Below are positions 24,839 to 35,546 of a DNA stretch of 64,000 nt, piece by piece; the first letter of the stretch is position 1, and every line of letters begins with the position of its first letter. The stretch spans positions 3,124,602 to 3,188,601 of the forward strand of contig LR026961.1 of assembly GCA_900498135.1 (NCBI GenBank). Reading direction: 5' to 3'. The notes beneath the pieces are model-generated. The model made no database searches. It saw only the letters and a program-made list of their open reading frames with translations, and was not told where the DNA came from. The stretch comes from an uncultured Desulfatiglans sp. (GTDB taxonomy: Bacteria; Desulfobacterota; DSM-4660; Desulfatiglandales; Desulfatiglandaceae). The position numbers and the translations under genes are program-made.

Positions 24839-27800
24839 GTGTCGAACGGACGGACATTCAGCGGTTTTCCAGCGCCGCAGGGATTGTACGACCCCGCCTG
24901 CGAACATGACAGCTGCGGCGTGGGTTTTGTCGTGAACATCGACGGCCGCCCCGACCACGGGATCGTCGAAAAGGGGATACGGGTCCTGAAGAACCTGGAG
25001 CATCGCGGGGCGATCGGGGGGGATCTGACCACCGGGGACGGCGCGGGGATCCTGTTCCAGTTGCCTGACGGCTTTTTCCGGCAGCGGTGCAGCGACCTCG
25101 GCATCGTGCTGCCGCAGTGCGGGAGCTACGGGGTCGGGATGTTTTTCCTGCCGCCGGAAGCGGATGTCCGCGAACGGCTCATGGAGATGGCGGAGCGCAA
25201 GATCGTGCACGAAGGCCTGCGTTTTCTGGGCTGGCGTGCAGTCCCGGTCCAGAGCGGGTCCATTGCCGGTCAGGCGAGGGCGCAGCAGCCCTGCATCATG
25301 CAGTGCTTCGCTGCGGGGGAGGCCTCGGACCCGGCGGCCCTCGACCGCCGCCTGTATCTCGTTCGCAGGGAGATGGAGCAGGCGGCCTCAGAGTGGCCCG
25401 GGGACGAGTCCGTCTTCTATGTGCCGAGCTTTTCCTGCCGGACGATCGTTTACAAGGGGCTCCTGACGGGTCCGCAGCTGCCCCTTTTCTACCCGGATCT
25501 CCTCGAGGAAGATCTGGTGAGCGCCCTCGCGGTGATCCATCAGCGCTACAGCACCAACACCTTCCCTTCCTGGGAACTGGCGCAGCCCTTCCGCCACCTG
25601 GCGCACAACGGGGAGATCAACACCCTCCGAGGGAACCTGAATCTCTGGCGTTCCCGTGAATCCTCGTTCCGCTCACCCCTCTTCGGAAATGATATCAAGC
25701 GGCTCCTGCCCGTGATCGACCCGAGGGGCAGCGATTCGGCCTGCCTGGACAACGCCCTGGAATTCCTCTACAAGTGCGGCCGCTCCCTGCCGCACGCCAT
25801 GCTGATGCTGATCCCCGAGGCCTGGGGGACGAAATACCCCCTGGGGCCGGACCAGAAGGGCTTTTTCGAGTACCACGCCGGCCTCATGGAGCCCTGGGAC
25901 GGCCCGGCGGCGGTCGCCTTCAGCGACGGGTCGCAGGTGGGGGCCATGCTCGACCGCAACGGCTTGAGGCCTGCGCGCTACACCATCACCCGGGACGGGT
26001 TCATGGCCTTCGCCTCGGAGGCGGGGGTCCTCGACTTCGACCCGGGGGAGATCGCCGAGAAGGGCGCCCTCAGGCCGGGGCAGATGATCTTGGCGGATTT
26101 CGCGAAGAAGCGGGTCCTCAAGAATGGTGAGATCAAGACCCTGGCGGCGCGCGCCCAGCCCTACCGGCGGTGGGTCGAAGAGAACCGGATCGCGGTCCGG
26201 GGGTTCTACGGGACGGTTTCGCCGGTGAAGCCGGACCGGGAGACCCTCCTCTACCGGCAGAAACGCTTCGGCTACACCCGGGAGGACATCCACACCCTGA
26301 TGGGCTTCATGGCCGCCAAGGGGCAGGAGCCGGTCGGGTCCATGGGGGCCGATTCCCCGCTGGCGGTCTTTTCGGAAAAACCCCAGCTCCTGTACAACTA
26401 CTTCAAGCAGCTCTTCGCCCAGGTGACCAATCCGGCCATCGACCCGGTCCGGGAAGAGCTGGTCATGTCGCTCATGACCTTCATCGGCAACCCGGGGAAC
26501 ATCCTGCAGGAGGTGCCGCAGAACGCCCACTTGATCAAGCTGCAGCACCCGATCCTGGCGAACGAGGACCTCCAGCGCATCCGGGACCTGCAGGTGGGCC
26601 GCTTCCAGGCCGTCACGATCCCGATCGGGTTCCCTGCCGGGGGCAGCGGAAAAGTCCTCGAGATGGCCCTGGAGGCGCTCTGCGACCGGTGCGCGGAGGC
26701 GATTCGGCACGGCACGTCCCTGCTGATCCTGAGCGACAGGGGGCTCTGCGGCGATGATGTTCCTATCCCGGCCCTTCTCGCGGCCTCGGCGGTCAACCGC
26801 TGCCTGGTCGAAAAGGGGCTGCGGACCGGTGCGGGCCTGATCCTCGAAACGGGCGAGGCGCGCGAGGTCATGCACATGGCGTTGCTTCTCGGCTACGGGG
26901 CCACTGCGGTCAACCCGTATCTGGCCTTCGAGACCGTGGCGGACCTCTCGCTGAGGGGCCAGCTGGAGGCCCCCGTCGGGGTCTCCGTGGCCCTCGATAA
27001 CTACATCAAGGCGCTCTGCAAGGGACTGCTCAAGATCATGTCCAAGATGGGGATCGCGGTCCTGCGGAGCTACAGGAGCGCACAGGTCTTCGAGGCGGTC
27101 GGGATCGATGCGGCGGTGGTGGACCGGTATTTCACCGGCACGGCCTCGCGCGTCGGCGGCATCGGCATGGACGAGATCGCCGAGGAGGCGAACGCGCGCC
27201 ACCGAGCGGCGCATGAGGCGGATCGGGTCATCCCGATCCTGCCGTCGGGTGGGTTCTACAAATTGAGGCTCGACGGGGAGCGGCATCTTCTCGCGCCGGG
27301 GGCTATCACCGCGCTGCAGCGGGCCGTCCGGGAAGACGACTCGGCCTTTTACCGCGAGTACGCCGCCCTCATCAACGAGCAGAACGAGCGGGTTTGCACG
27401 TTGCGGGGGATGTTCCGCTTTCGGGAGACGCCTGAGCCTGTGCCTGTGTCCGAAGTGGAGCCGGTGGAAGCGATCGTCAGGCGCTTCGTCACCGGCGCGA
27501 TGTCGTTCGGGTCGATCAGCCGCGAGGCCCATGAAGCGATCGCCATTGCCATGAACCGGCTCGGGGCTATGAGCAACAGCGGCGAGGGCGGGGAAGACCC
27601 GGCGCGCTATCAGCCGCTGCCGAATGGCGACAGCCGCTCGAGCGCGGTCAAACAGGTGGCGAGCGGGCGGTTCGGGGTCACCGCCGAGTACCTCGTGAAT
27701 GCGCGGGAGATCCAGATCAAGGTGGCCCAGGGCGCCAAACCGGGCGAAGGCGGGCAGCTGCCGGGGCACAAGGTGAACGCGGAGATCGCGCGGGTGCGTT

Positions 27801-29389
27801 ATTCGACGCCCGGCGTCACCCTGATCTCGCCGCCGCCCCATCACGACATCTACTCGATCGAGGACCTCTCCCAGCTCATCTTCGACCTGAAGAACGTGAA
27901 CCCCCGGGCCCGGATCTCCGTCAAGCTCGTGAGCGAGATCGGGGTGGGGACCGTCGCCGCGGGCGTAGCCAAGGCCCACGCCGACATGGTGCTCATCAGC
28001 GGCTACGACGGCGGGACGGGGGCCTCGCCCCTTTCCTCCATCCGGCATGCCGGCGCGCCTTGGGAACTCGGCCTCGCGGACACCCAGCAGACCCTCGTCC
28101 TGAACGGCCTGCGCGGGCGGATCCGCGTCCAGACGGACGGCCAGATGAAGACGGGCCGGGACGTCGTGATCGCCGCCCTCCTGGGGGCGGAGGAATACGG
28201 GTTTGCGACTATCGCCCTGGTGGTGATGGGCTGCGTGATGATGCGCAAGTGCCACAACAACACCTGCCCGGTGGGGATCGCCACCCAGGATCCGGAGCTG
28301 CGTCGGCGCTTTGCAGGTCGCCCCGAGCACCTGACCCGCTACTTTACCTTCCTCGCCGAAGAGGTCCGTGAATACATGGCCCGGCTCGGGTTCCGCACGA
28401 TGGACGAGATGATCGGACGGTCCGATCTCCTCGATATGAACCACGCCATGGGATTCTGGAAGGCGCGCGGCCTCGACTTTTCACGGATCTTCTACCGTCC
28501 GCCCGATGACGGCACGACCGCTTACCGGTGCGTCGAGGCCCAGAAGCACCCGATCGAGGACGTCCTCGACCGCCGGCTGATCGCGGAGTGCGCCCCGGCC
28601 CTGGAGCAGGGCCAACCGGTGGCGTTGAACCTTCCCATCCGGAACGTCGATCGGACCGCGGGGGCGATGCTCTCGGGCGAGATCGCGGGGCGGTACGGGA
28701 ATGCGGGCCTTCCGGAGGACACTATCCGCTGCCGCTTCACGGGCGCGGCCGGTCAGAGCTTCGGCGCCTTCGGGGCGCGGGGCTTGACCCTGATCCTCGA
28801 GGGGGAGGCGAACGACTACCTGGGCAAAGGGCTCTCCGGGGGGCGGATCATCGTCAAACCCTTCCCGGGTGCCGGCTTCGACCCCTCGCACAACATCGTC
28901 GCCGGGAACGTCATCCTCTACGGGGCCACCGGGGGCGAGGTCTTCATCCACGGCCGGGCCGGGGAGCGGTTCGCCATCCGGAACAGCGGCGCCCTGGCGG
29001 TGGTCGAGGGGGTGGGGGACCATGGCTGCGAATACATGACCGGCGGCCGCGTAGTGGTCCTCGGGGAGACCGGTATCAATTTCGCGGCGGGCATGAGCGG
29101 CGGGATCGCCTATGTCTACGATCCGGAGCGCCGCTTCGACCACCGCTGCAATCTTGACATGGTGGACCTCGAACTGATGGTCGAACCGGAGGACGTCCGG
29201 GAGTTGAAGCGGCTGATCGAACGGCACGCCGAGGCCACCGGGAGCGCCAGGGCGGCCGCCATCCTGGAGGATTGGGAGGCGTGCCTGCCCTTCTTCGTCA
29301 AGGTCTTTCCCATGGAGTACCGCCGGGTGCTCGGGAAGATGACCAAAGAGGACGAGGCGACGGAGCGCGAGGAGGTGCAACATGGGTAA
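24839..29389 (+). CDS. gltB: Glutamate synthase (NADPH) large subunit
   Basis: 1516 residues in the usual order: class-II glutaminase domain with the catalytic Cys26 in DSCGVGFV (exposed after removal of a 25-residue propeptide), central domain, FMN-binding synthase barrel with [21 protein letters not shown] and the [3Fe-4S] cysteines in [15 protein letters not shown], and the C-terminal GXGXG beta-helix ([22 protein letters not shown]). Transfers the amide of glutamine to 2-oxoglutarate. Starts with GTG at 24839 (AGAGGATCATAAAAG before it). The last 8 nt overlap gltD. Confidence 0.97.
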   Translation: MSNGRTFSGFPAPQGLYDPACEHDSCGVGFVVNIDGRPDHGIVEKGIRVLKNLEHRGAIGGDLTTGDGAGILFQLPDGFFRQRCSDLGIVLPQCGSYGVGMFFLPPEADVRERLMEMAERKIVHEGLRFLGWRAVPVQSGSIAGQARAQQPCIMQCFAAGEASDPAALDRRLYLVRREMEQAASEWPGDESVFYVPSFSCRTIVYKGLLTGPQLPLFYPDLLEEDLVSALAVIHQRYSTNTFPSWELAQPFRHLAHNGEINTLRGNLNLWRSRESSFRSPLFGNDIKRLLPVIDPRGSDSACLDNALEFLYKCGRSLPHAMLMLIPEAWGTKYPLGPDQKGFFEYHAGLMEPWDGPAAVAFSDGSQVGAMLDRNGLRPARYTITRDGFMAFASEAGVLDFDPGEIAEKGALRPGQMILADFAKKRVLKNGEIKTLAARAQPYRRWVEENRIAVRGFYGTVSPVKPDRETLLYRQKRFGYTREDIHTLMGFMAAKGQEPVGSMGADSPLAVFSEKPQLLYNYFKQLFAQVTNPAIDPVREELVMSLMTFIGNPGNILQEVPQNAHLIKLQHPILANEDLQRIRDLQVGRFQAVTIPIGFPAGGSGKVLEMALEALCDRCAEAIRHGTSLLILSDRGLCGDDVPIPALLAASAVNRCLVEKGLRTGAGLILETGEAREVMHMALLLGYGATAVNPYLAFETVADLSLRGQLEAPVGVSVALDNYIKALCKGLLKIMSKMGIAVLRSYRSAQVFEAVGIDAAVVDRYFTGTASRVGGIGMDEIAEEANARHRAAHEADRVIPILPSGGFYKLRLDGERHLLAPGAITALQRAVREDDSAFYREYAALINEQNERVCTLRGMFRFRETPEPVPVSEVEPVEAIVRRFVTGAMSFGSISREAHEAIAIAMNRLGAMSNSGEGGEDPARYQPLPNGDSRSSAVKQVASGRFGVTAEYLVNAREIQIKVAQGAKPGEGGQLPGHKVNAEIARVRYSTPGVTLISPPPHHDIYSIEDLSQLIFDLKNVNPRARISVKLVSEIGVGTVAAGVAKAHADMVLISGYDGGTGASPLSSIRHAGAPWELGLADTQQTLVLNGLRGRIRVQTDGQMKTGRDVVIAALLGAEEYGFATIALVVMGCVMMRKCHNNTCPVGIATQDPELRRRFAGRPEHLTRYFTFLAEEVREYMARLGFRTMDEMIGRSDLLDMNHAMGFWKARGLDFSRIFYRPPDDGTTAYRCVEAQKHPIEDVLDRRLIAECAPALEQGQPVALNLPIRNVDRTAGAMLSGEIAGRYGNAGLPEDTIRCRFTGAAGQSFGAFGARGLTLILEGEANDYLGKGLSGGRIIVKPFPGAGFDPSHNIVAGNVILYGATGGEVFIHGRAGERFAIRNSGALAVVEGVGDHGCEYMTGGRVVVLGETGINFAAGMSGGIAYVYDPERRFDHRCNLDMVDLELMVEPEDVRELKRLIERHAEATGSARAAAILEDWEACLPFFVKVFPMEYRRVLGKMTKEDEATEREEVQHG

Positions 29390-30818
29390 AGTGACGGGTT
29401 TTCTGGAATATCCGCGCCGGGAACCGGGCTATCGGCCGGTGGCGGAGCGGTTGAGGGATTACCGGGCGGTCGAGCAGCAGCTCTCTCACGTAGAGGTGCA
29501 GCGCCAGGCCGCGCGCTGCATGGACTGCGGTACCCCCTTCTGCCATGCCTTCGGGTGCCCGCTCGGCAACATCATCCCCGAGTGGAACGATTGGGTCTAC
29601 CGCGGGCTGTACCATGAGGCGCTCGAGATCCTGCTCGCGACGAACAATTTCCCGGAGTTCACAGGCCGCGTGTGCCCGGCGCCTTGCGAGGCCGCCTGCG
29701 TGGCAGGGATCGGCGGGGACCCGGTCGCCATCCGCCACATCGAGCTCACGGTGATTGAAAAGGGCTTCGAGGCCGACTGGATCCATCCGCTGCAACCCCC
29801 TGTCCGCCGCCGGGAGCGCGTGGCGGTCATCGGGGCCGGGCCGGCGGGCCTGGCGGTCGCCGACACCCTCAACCAGAGCGGCTACCCGGTCACGGTGTTC
29901 GACAGCGCCCGGCGCCCGGGCGGTCTCCTGCGCTACGGCATTCCGGATTTCAAGCTCGAGAAGTGGGTCGTCGACCGGCGCATCGCCCTGATGGAAAAGG
30001 AGGGGGTCGTCTTCGAGCCCGGCGTCCGGGTCGGCGAGGATCTGTCCTACCATTACCTGCGGGACCGGTACCACGCCGTCTGCCTCGCCTGCGGGGCCCG
30101 CGCCCCCAGGGATTTGAAGGTGCCCGGGCGCGATTTGAAGGGGGTCTATTTCGCGATGGACTATCTGACGGAGCAGAACCGGCGCGTCTCGGGCGAACTC
30201 TCGCCGTCTTCGGCCGGCATCCGCGCCGAGGGGAAGCGCGTGGTGGTGATCGGCGGGGGAGACACGGGCTCGGATTGCGTCGGCACCGCCCTCCGCCAGG
30301 GGGCCCGGAGTGTGCTGCAGTTCGAGATCCTGCCCAAACCCCCCCGGGAGCGCCCGGGATCCACCCCTTGGCCTCTGTGGCCTCATATTTTGCGCGAGAG
30401 CCATGCCCACAAGGAGGGCTGCGAGCGGCGCTGGTCGGTGACGACCCGGGCCTTCACTGGGCGGGACGGGGTGCTGACCGGCCTGCAGTGCGCGGAGGTC
30501 GTCTGGGAGAGCGCAGAAGAGGGCCGCCCGCCCGTCCCCCGGGAGGTCCCCGGTACGGCCTTCGAGGTCGAGGCGGACCTCGTTTTTCTGTCCATGGGGT
30601 TTCTCGGCCCCAGGGAGAACCGCATGCTGGAGGAACTGGGCGTTGCGCGCGATGCCCGGGGAAATGTCTGCGCGGACGCGCACCACATGACCTCGGTCGA
30701 CGGCCTGTTCGTGGCGGGGGACATGCGCCAGGGGCAGTCCCTGGTGGTGCGGGCGATCGCCGACGGCCGGAGGGCCGCAGAGGGGATCATGGCTTATCTG
30801 AAGCGGTGCGGATGTTGA
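29382..30818 (+). CDS. gltD: Glutamate synthase (NADPH) small subunit
   Basis: 478 residues. N-terminal Cys-rich [4Fe-4S] domain ([31 protein letters not shown]), FAD-binding [16 protein letters not shown] near residue 150 and NADPH-binding [17 protein letters not shown] near 286. Delivers electrons from NAD(P)H to GltB. The start overlaps the gltB end, implying coupled translation. The stop lies only 9 bp from the stop of the convergent CBS gene, with no visible terminator between. Confidence 0.96.
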   Translation: MGKVTGFLEYPRREPGYRPVAERLRDYRAVEQQLSHVEVQRQAARCMDCGTPFCHAFGCPLGNIIPEWNDWVYRGLYHEALEILLATNNFPEFTGRVCPAPCEAACVAGIGGDPVAIRHIELTVIEKGFEADWIHPLQPPVRRRERVAVIGAGPAGLAVADTLNQSGYPVTVFDSARRPGGLLRYGIPDFKLEKWVVDRRIALMEKEGVVFEPGVRVGEDLSYHYLRDRYHAVCLACGARAPRDLKVPGRDLKGVYFAMDYLTEQNRRVSGELSPSSAGIRAEGKRVVVIGGGDTGSDCVGTALRQGARSVLQFEILPKPPRERPGSTPWPLWPHILRESHAHKEGCERRWSVTTRAFTGRDGVLTGLQCAEVVWESAEEGRPPVPREVPGTAFEVEADLVFLSMGFLGPRENRMLEELGVARDARGNVCADAHHMTSVDGLFVAGDMRQGQSLVVRAIADGRRAAEGIMAYLKRCGC

Positions 30819-30827
30819 GGTCCTTCT

Positions 30828-31505
30828 TCAGGGTCCGGCGCGGAACGGCTTCAGGTACCAGTCGAGCGGGTTCAGGAGCGTGAAGCCCAGGGCCTCGAGC
30901 CGTCGCTTGATGCGGATGGTGTTGTTGGTGAAGAGATAGGGGAAAAAGGCCCGTTTGCCTTGCTCCCAATCCCGCGCCACCAGGACGCTGCCAAGGCGGA
31001 TGCCCTCTTCGGTGACGGCGTCCACGATCCGCTTCATCTGACCGGGGTGTTCGTCGGCCAGGACGCACAGGAGCGTCCCGGGCTCGTTGAGCCCCAGGAC
31101 CTCCTCGAAGGCCCGCAGCATGTCTCTGAGGGAGATGATCCCGATGACCCTGCGGTGTTCGTCGACGACCGGCAGGGTGCCCACATGGGCCCTCAAGATG
31201 AGGATCAGCGCGTCCTGGAGCGTGTGCACGGGGGCCACGGTCACAGGGTCCCTGGTCATCAGATCCTTCACCCGCACCGCTGCGATCCGCTCCCGTTCCC
31301 TCCGGGCCTCCTCCGGCGCCAGGAGCCCCGAGGGGAGGGCGCTCCGAAGGTCGCGGTCGGTCACGATGCCGAGCAGGACGCCGTCCTCCCCCACCACGGG
31401 AAGCGAGGGAACCCCGTGCGTCTTCATGGCTTCCCGGGCCTCGAGCAGGCCGGCCTCCGGGCCGATGGTGATGACCTTGCGGGTCATGGACCGTTCGATG
31501 AACAT
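30828..31505 (-). CDS. AcuB-like protein: two CBS domains plus ACT-like domain
   Basis: 225 residues. CBS1 (about 1-60: MTRKVITIGPEAGLLEAREAM, LPVVGEDGVLLGIVTDRDL), CBS2 (about 80-135: VKDLMTRDPVTVAPVHTLQDAL, LPVVDEHRRVIGIISLRDM) and a C-terminal ACT-like region (GTLLCVLADEHPGQMKRIVDAVTEEGIRLGSVLV). This CBS-CBS-ACT order is that of AcuB, which in Bacillus belongs with AcuC and the acetyl-CoA synthetase regulation genes. Here it follows an AcuC-like gene and an acyl-CoA synthetase. Probably senses adenine nucleotides. Start has GGAGGGAG 6 nt upstream. Confidence 0.85.
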   Translation of the reverse strand: MFIERSMTRKVITIGPEAGLLEAREAMKTHGVPSLPVVGEDGVLLGIVTDRDLRSALPSGLLAPEEARRERERIAAVRVKDLMTRDPVTVAPVHTLQDALILILRAHVGTLPVVDEHRRVIGIISLRDMLRAFEEVLGLNEPGTLLCVLADEHPGQMKRIVDAVTEEGIRLGSVLVARDWEQGKRAFFPYLFTNNTIRIKRRLEALGFTLLNPLDWYLKPFRAGP

Positions 31506-31631
31506 GTGCTCTCCCTCCTGATCGCGGGGTTGGACACCTCGGCCCCATCCCCCTTGACTCCGGCCTTCCCCGAAAAGGGCATGCCGCTGTCGTCACCCTG
31601 TTTCTGAAGCCTGCGCATTTCCGGAGGCGGT

Positions 31632-32597
31632 TCAGGCGGCGGACCGCTCCACCCCCAGAAGGATCTCGAGGTGGTTCCGGGTCAGCTCCGGCAGACGCTC
31701 CAGGCAATACCCGCCTTCGAGGACCGAGACCAGCCTCCCGCCGGCGTGGCGTTCGGCCAGGTCCGTGATTTTTTCCATCACCCATGAAAATCCTGCGGTC
31801 GACAGCTGGATGTTGGACATGTCGTCCTCCGCATGGGCGTCGAAGCCGGTCGATACCAGGATGAATTCCGGCTCGAACCGGTCGAAGGCCGGGATGAGGT
31901 CCTTTTCGAAGGCGTGCCGGTAGGCATCATCCCCTTCTCCGGGGAGAATCGGCGAGTTCAGGGTGAAGCCCAGGCCCTGTCCGGTCCCCCTCTCGAACTC
32001 GCGGCCCGTGCCGGGATAGGCGAAGGTCGGGTGTTCGTGGATGGAGTAGAAGAAGACGCCGGGGTCCTTCTCGAAGATGTGCTGGGTGCCGTTGCCGTGG
32101 TGGACGTCGAAATCGACGATGCCGATCCGCTGGAGGCCCCACGCAGTCTGAAGGTATCTGGCGGCGATGGCGATATTGTTCAGGAAGCAGAAGCCCATCG
32201 CCCGGTCTTCCTCGGCGTGATGGCCCGGCGGCCGGACCGCGCAGAAGGCGTTGTCGATCTCCCTTTCCATGACCATACGCACGGCCTCGAGCACCCCGCC
32301 GACGGCGAGCATGGCGGTGGCGAAGGTCTCCTCGCAGATCTGGTTGTCGGGGTGGTCCATCTCCGAGCGCCCCATGAGGCAGATCTCCTCGAAGCGGCGG
32401 ATGTGGGCGATGCTGTGGACGGCCTCCACCCGGTGCGGATCCGGGGAAAGGGCGGCGATTGGCACCAGGCGCCCGAGCAGTCCGTTTTGCCTCGCCGCCC
32501 TGTGGATCACCTCCAGGCGCTCCGGTGCCTCCGGGTGGAAAGGGCCCGTGCGGTGGAGCAGGAAACGCTCGTCATAGAGGAAACCCGTTTTTTTCAT
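31632..32597 (-). CDS. acuC: AcuC-like protein deacetylase (histone deacetylase family)
   Basis: 321 residues of the class I/II zinc deacetylase fold: RPPGHHAEEDRAMGFCFLNNIAIAA (catalytic His pair), IVDFDVHHGNGTQHIF (zinc Asp and His), STGFDAHAEDD (zinc Asp), LEGGYCLERL (Gly-Gly-Tyr). Bacterial AcuC removes acetyl groups from acetyl-CoA synthetase. The genes around it (two synthetases, the AcuB-like protein) fit that role; no AcuA acetyltransferase is adjacent, though GNAT domains occur at 51438 and 60433. Lies 59 bp after the upstream synthetase gene and before the acuB-like gene. Confidence 0.85.
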   Translation of the reverse strand: MKKTGFLYDERFLLHRTGPFHPEAPERLEVIHRAARQNGLLGRLVPIAALSPDPHRVEAVHSIAHIRRFEEICLMGRSEMDHPDNQICEETFATAMLAVGGVLEAVRMVMEREIDNAFCAVRPPGHHAEEDRAMGFCFLNNIAIAARYLQTAWGLQRIGIVDFDVHHGNGTQHIFEKDPGVFFYSIHEHPTFAYPGTGREFERGTGQGLGFTLNSPILPGEGDDAYRHAFEKDLIPAFDRFEPEFILVSTGFDAHAEDDMSNIQLSTAGFSWVMEKITDLAERHAGGRLVSVLEGGYCLERLPELTRNHLEILLGVERSAA

Positions 32598-32656
32598 AGC
32601 CTGTCGGGGTGGACTCCCGGTTTCCGATCGTTTGTTTCAGCCGGGACTTCCCTCCC

Positions 32657-34567
32657 TCAGCCGGCCTTCTTGGGGTGGGGCCCGTAGCCGATGGTTACGA
32701 GGGAGTTCCGGATTTCGTCCAGGATGACAGGGTCGTCGATGGTCGAGGGGACCGCGACCGCCTCCCCGTCGGCGAGCTTGCGCATCGTGCCCCGCAAAAT
32801 CTTTCCGGAGCGCGTTTTCGGCAGGCGTTTGACCACCACCGCCTTCTTGAACGAGGCTACTGCGCCGATCTCTTCGCGGACCATCCGGACGACCTCGGCG
32901 ATGATCTCCTCGTGCGGGCGGTCCACGCCGCTCTTCAGGACGATCATGCCGACCGGAACCTGCCCCTTCAGGTCGTCGGCGGCGCCTACCACGGCGCACT
33001 CCGCCACGTCCGGGTGCCTGGAGAGGACCTCCTCCATGCCGCCGGTGGAAAGCCGGTGCCCCGCCACGTTCAACACATCGTCCACCCGCCCCATGACGAA
33101 GACATACCCGTCCTCGTCCATGTAGCCTCCGTCGCCTGTCAGATAGTAGCCCGGGTAGGGCTTCATGTAGGAGTTCAGGAAGCGTTCGTCATCCTTCCAG
33201 AGGGTCGGCAGGTTGCTCGGCGGAAGAGGCAGTTTCACGACGATCATCCCGTTTTCGTTGGGTCCGAGTTCCTTGGCCGTCGTGGGGTCCAGGATTTTCA
33301 GGTTGTAGCCGGGCATCGGCTTGGTCGCCGACCCGGGCTTGACGGGAAAGGTCTCGAGCCCCAGGAAGTTGCCTGCGATCGCCCACCCCGTCTCGGTCTG
33401 CCACCAGTGGTCGATGACGGGCCGCTGCAGCAGCCGGCTCGCCCAATGGTAAGTGTCGGGGTCGGTCCGCTCCCCGGCGAGGAAAAGGGCCTCGAACCGG
33501 CTGAGGTCGTAGGGCTTCAGGAAGGCCCCCTGGGCGTCTTCGCGCTTGATGGCGCGGATGGCGGTGGGGGCCGTAAAAAGCGTCTTGACCCCATGTTCGG
33601 AGACCACGCGCCAGAAGGCGCCGGGGTCCGGCGTCCCGACCGGCTTCCCTTCGTAGACGATGGTGGTGGCCCCCACGAAAAGAGGCGCATAAACGATGTA
33701 GGAGTGGCCGACGACCCACCCGACGTCGGATGCGGCCCAATAGACATCTCCCGGCCCGATGTTGTAGATGTGCTTCATGCTCCAGGCGAGCGCGACGGCA
33801 TGTCCGCCGTTGTCACGGACGACTCCCTTCGGGCGTCCAGTGGTCCCGGAGGTGTAGAGGATATACAGGGGGTCCGTCGCTTCGACGGAGACGCACCCGG
33901 CGGGGTGGGCGTGCGCCTCCAGGTCAGTCCAGTCGTGGTCGCGGCCGGAGACGAGGGGGGCCTCGACCATCGGGCGCTGCAGGATGACGCAGTGTTCGGG
34001 CTTGTGGACCGCGATCCGGATCGCCTCGTCGAGGAGGGGCTTGTACGGGATCACCCGCTTCACCTCGATGCCGCAGGAGGCGGAAAGGATCGCCTTGGGC
34101 CGGGCGTCGTCGATGCGGACGGCCAGTTCCCGCGCGGCGAACCCGCCGAAGACGACCGAGTGGATGGCGCCCAGCCTGGCGCAGGCCAGCATGGAGAGGA
34201 CTGCTTCGGGGATCATGGGCATGTAGACGATGACCGTATCCCCCTTTTCCACCCCGAGGCCTTTCAGGAAGCCGGCGATGCGGGCGACCCGGTCGAGGAG
34301 TTCCTGGAAGGTCGTCACCGAAGTGGTGCCGGTCACCGGACTGTCATAGATGATCGCCGGCTGGCTCCCCCTTCCTTCCTGGACGTGCCGGTCGACGGCG
34401 TTGAAGCAGGTGTTGAGGCGCCCTCCCTTGAACCATTGACAGAACGGCAGCCGTGTGTCGTCCAGGACCGTGTCCCATCTCCGGTCCCAGTTGATCGCTT
34501 CGGCGGCCTTTCCCCAGAAGGACGCAGGGCTTTCGATCGATTCCGTGTACGCTTCGCGATAATTCAT
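32657..34567 (-). CDS. Acyl-CoA synthetase, propionyl-CoA synthetase-like (PrpE/Acs family)
   Basis: 636 residues. The start MNYREAYTESIESPASFWG is the PrpE-type beginning, with GGAGGG 5 nt upstream; the frame extends 23 codons further but without homologous sequence. Adenylation motifs: LYILYTSGTTGRPKGVV (A3), YWAASDVGWVVGHSY, WWQTETGW (A5), YLTGDGGYMDEDGYVFVMGR (A7-A8) and [11 protein letters not shown] (A10), whose Lys is the acetylation target. Converts propionate or a similar short acid, CoA and ATP to acyl-CoA. Heads a short operon with acuC and the AcuB-like gene. Confidence 0.85.
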   Translation of the reverse strand: MNYREAYTESIESPASFWGKAAEAINWDRRWDTVLDDTRLPFCQWFKGGRLNTCFNAVDRHVQEGRGSQPAIIYDSPVTGTTSVTTFQELLDRVARIAGFLKGLGVEKGDTVIVYMPMIPEAVLSMLACARLGAIHSVVFGGFAARELAVRIDDARPKAILSASCGIEVKRVIPYKPLLDEAIRIAVHKPEHCVILQRPMVEAPLVSGRDHDWTDLEAHAHPAGCVSVEATDPLYILYTSGTTGRPKGVVRDNGGHAVALAWSMKHIYNIGPGDVYWAASDVGWVVGHSYIVYAPLFVGATTIVYEGKPVGTPDPGAFWRVVSEHGVKTLFTAPTAIRAIKREDAQGAFLKPYDLSRFEALFLAGERTDPDTYHWASRLLQRPVIDHWWQTETGWAIAGNFLGLETFPVKPGSATKPMPGYNLKILDPTTAKELGPNENGMIVVKLPLPPSNLPTLWKDDERFLNSYMKPYPGYYLTGDGGYMDEDGYVFVMGRVDDVLNVAGHRLSTGGMEEVLSRHPDVAECAVVGAADDLKGQVPVGMIVLKSGVDRPHEEIIAEVVRMVREEIGAVASFKKAVVVKRLPKTRSGKILRGTMRKLADGEAVAVPSTIDDPVILDEIRNSLVTIGYGPHPKKAG

Positions 34568-34795
34568 AATCCCTCCGTTTGAAATCGTTTTGTTGCGCAT
34601 GCGGTCTATCCGGGGGGCAAGCAACGCGTTCTCCATCCGCAGTTAATCCTTATTCTTTCCGTCCTTCGGCTCCTCTGAGCGGCACCTTCGGGGGGGTCCC
34701 GGTCCGGCCGGTCACATCGTCCATGTGCACACTGGCTTGTGCACCGGCGTGCGGATCGTCTCCATACAGCCGTCTGATTTTCTGGATAAGCGCCT

Positions 34796-34820
34796 AAAAA
34801 ACCTCATTCCCCGAGTGAGG
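34796..34820 (-). terminator. Minus-strand terminator-like hairpin
   Basis: On the minus strand CCTCA (34820-34816) pairs with TGAGG (34806-34802) and is followed by TTTTTT (34801-34796). The short 5-bp stem makes it weak to moderate. It lies between the isochorismatase-like gene and the synthetase gene. The remaining 34568-34873 has no gene and no clear promoter that I can support. Confidence 0.5.
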
Positions 34821-34873
34821 GCCTGCATGTGCCGGCCCATCGTTGCCAGGTCCGAAAGGTGTTTCAATGGACG

Positions 34874-35434
34874 CTATTTCAGCCGCTTCGAGATGGCCTT
34901 GAAAGGTTCGGTGCCCGCCTTGACGAGGAGTTTGAAGAGAACGGTTTCGGTGGCGGTGATGACGGCCCCGGCATCGCGCATCTCCGCAATCCCCATCCTG
35001 AAGTTCTCCTTCGTGCGGGAGCAGACGGCGTCCTGCACGACCTGGACGATGTATCCGGCACGCATCAGGCCGAGGGCGGTCTGGAGGACGCAGATGTGGG
35101 CTTCCATGCCCGCCAGAAGAAGCGAAGGCCTGCCCGCCGCCGCCACTTTTTCGATGAACCCGATCTCCCGGCAGCAGTCGAAAGTGGTTTTTTCGAACGG
35201 TTGAAAAACGGTCAGAGCGCTCCGGATCTCCTCCAGGGTGGGGCCCAGGCCTCTGGGATACTGCTCGGTCACGAGGACGGGGAGGTGGAGCACTCGGGCG
35301 GCCTCCAGCAGGTGGAGGCAGTTGCCGACGACCATCTCTTTCACCTTCTCCTCCATGGCGGCGGCGAGTCTCTCCTGGAGGTCGATCAGGACCAGCAGGA
35401 CCTGTTCTTTCCCAAGAAGGAATCTGTCACCCAT
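34874..35434 (-). CDS. Isochorismatase-family hydrolase
   Basis: 186 residues. LLVLIDLQERL (catalytic Asp), KTTFDCC in the place of the usual catalytic-Lys region, and LLAGMEAHICVLQTAL (catalytic Cys with preceding cis-peptide region) are the family triad. Cysteine-hydrolase fold acting on amides or enol ethers; the substrate is unknown. The ATG at 35434 with GGGAGG 5 nt upstream is preferred over one 12 nt further 5'. It lies between two acyl-CoA synthetases on the same strand. Confidence 0.8.
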   Translation of the reverse strand: MGDRFLLGKEQVLLVLIDLQERLAAAMEEKVKEMVVGNCLHLLEAARVLHLPVLVTEQYPRGLGPTLEEIRSALTVFQPFEKTTFDCCREIGFIEKVAAAGRPSLLLAGMEAHICVLQTALGLMRAGYIVQVVQDAVCSRTKENFRMGIAEMRDAGAVITATETVLFKLLVKAGTEPFKAISKRLK

Positions 35435-35546
35435 AAGGCCTCCCAAGGGATCGGAAACGGTGGATACTCGAGGGCGGCGGGACTGGGGGCGATGGCTCCA
35501 GCGCCCGCCGCTTCAGTTTCGAGACATGGTCATGGCTGAGAGCCGT

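Noticed and set aside
25673..28444. A 923-codon minus-strand frame opposite gltB
   Set aside because: Pure shadow: repetitive Arg/His/Asp/Pro-rich sequence with no domain, directly antisense to conserved gltB motifs.
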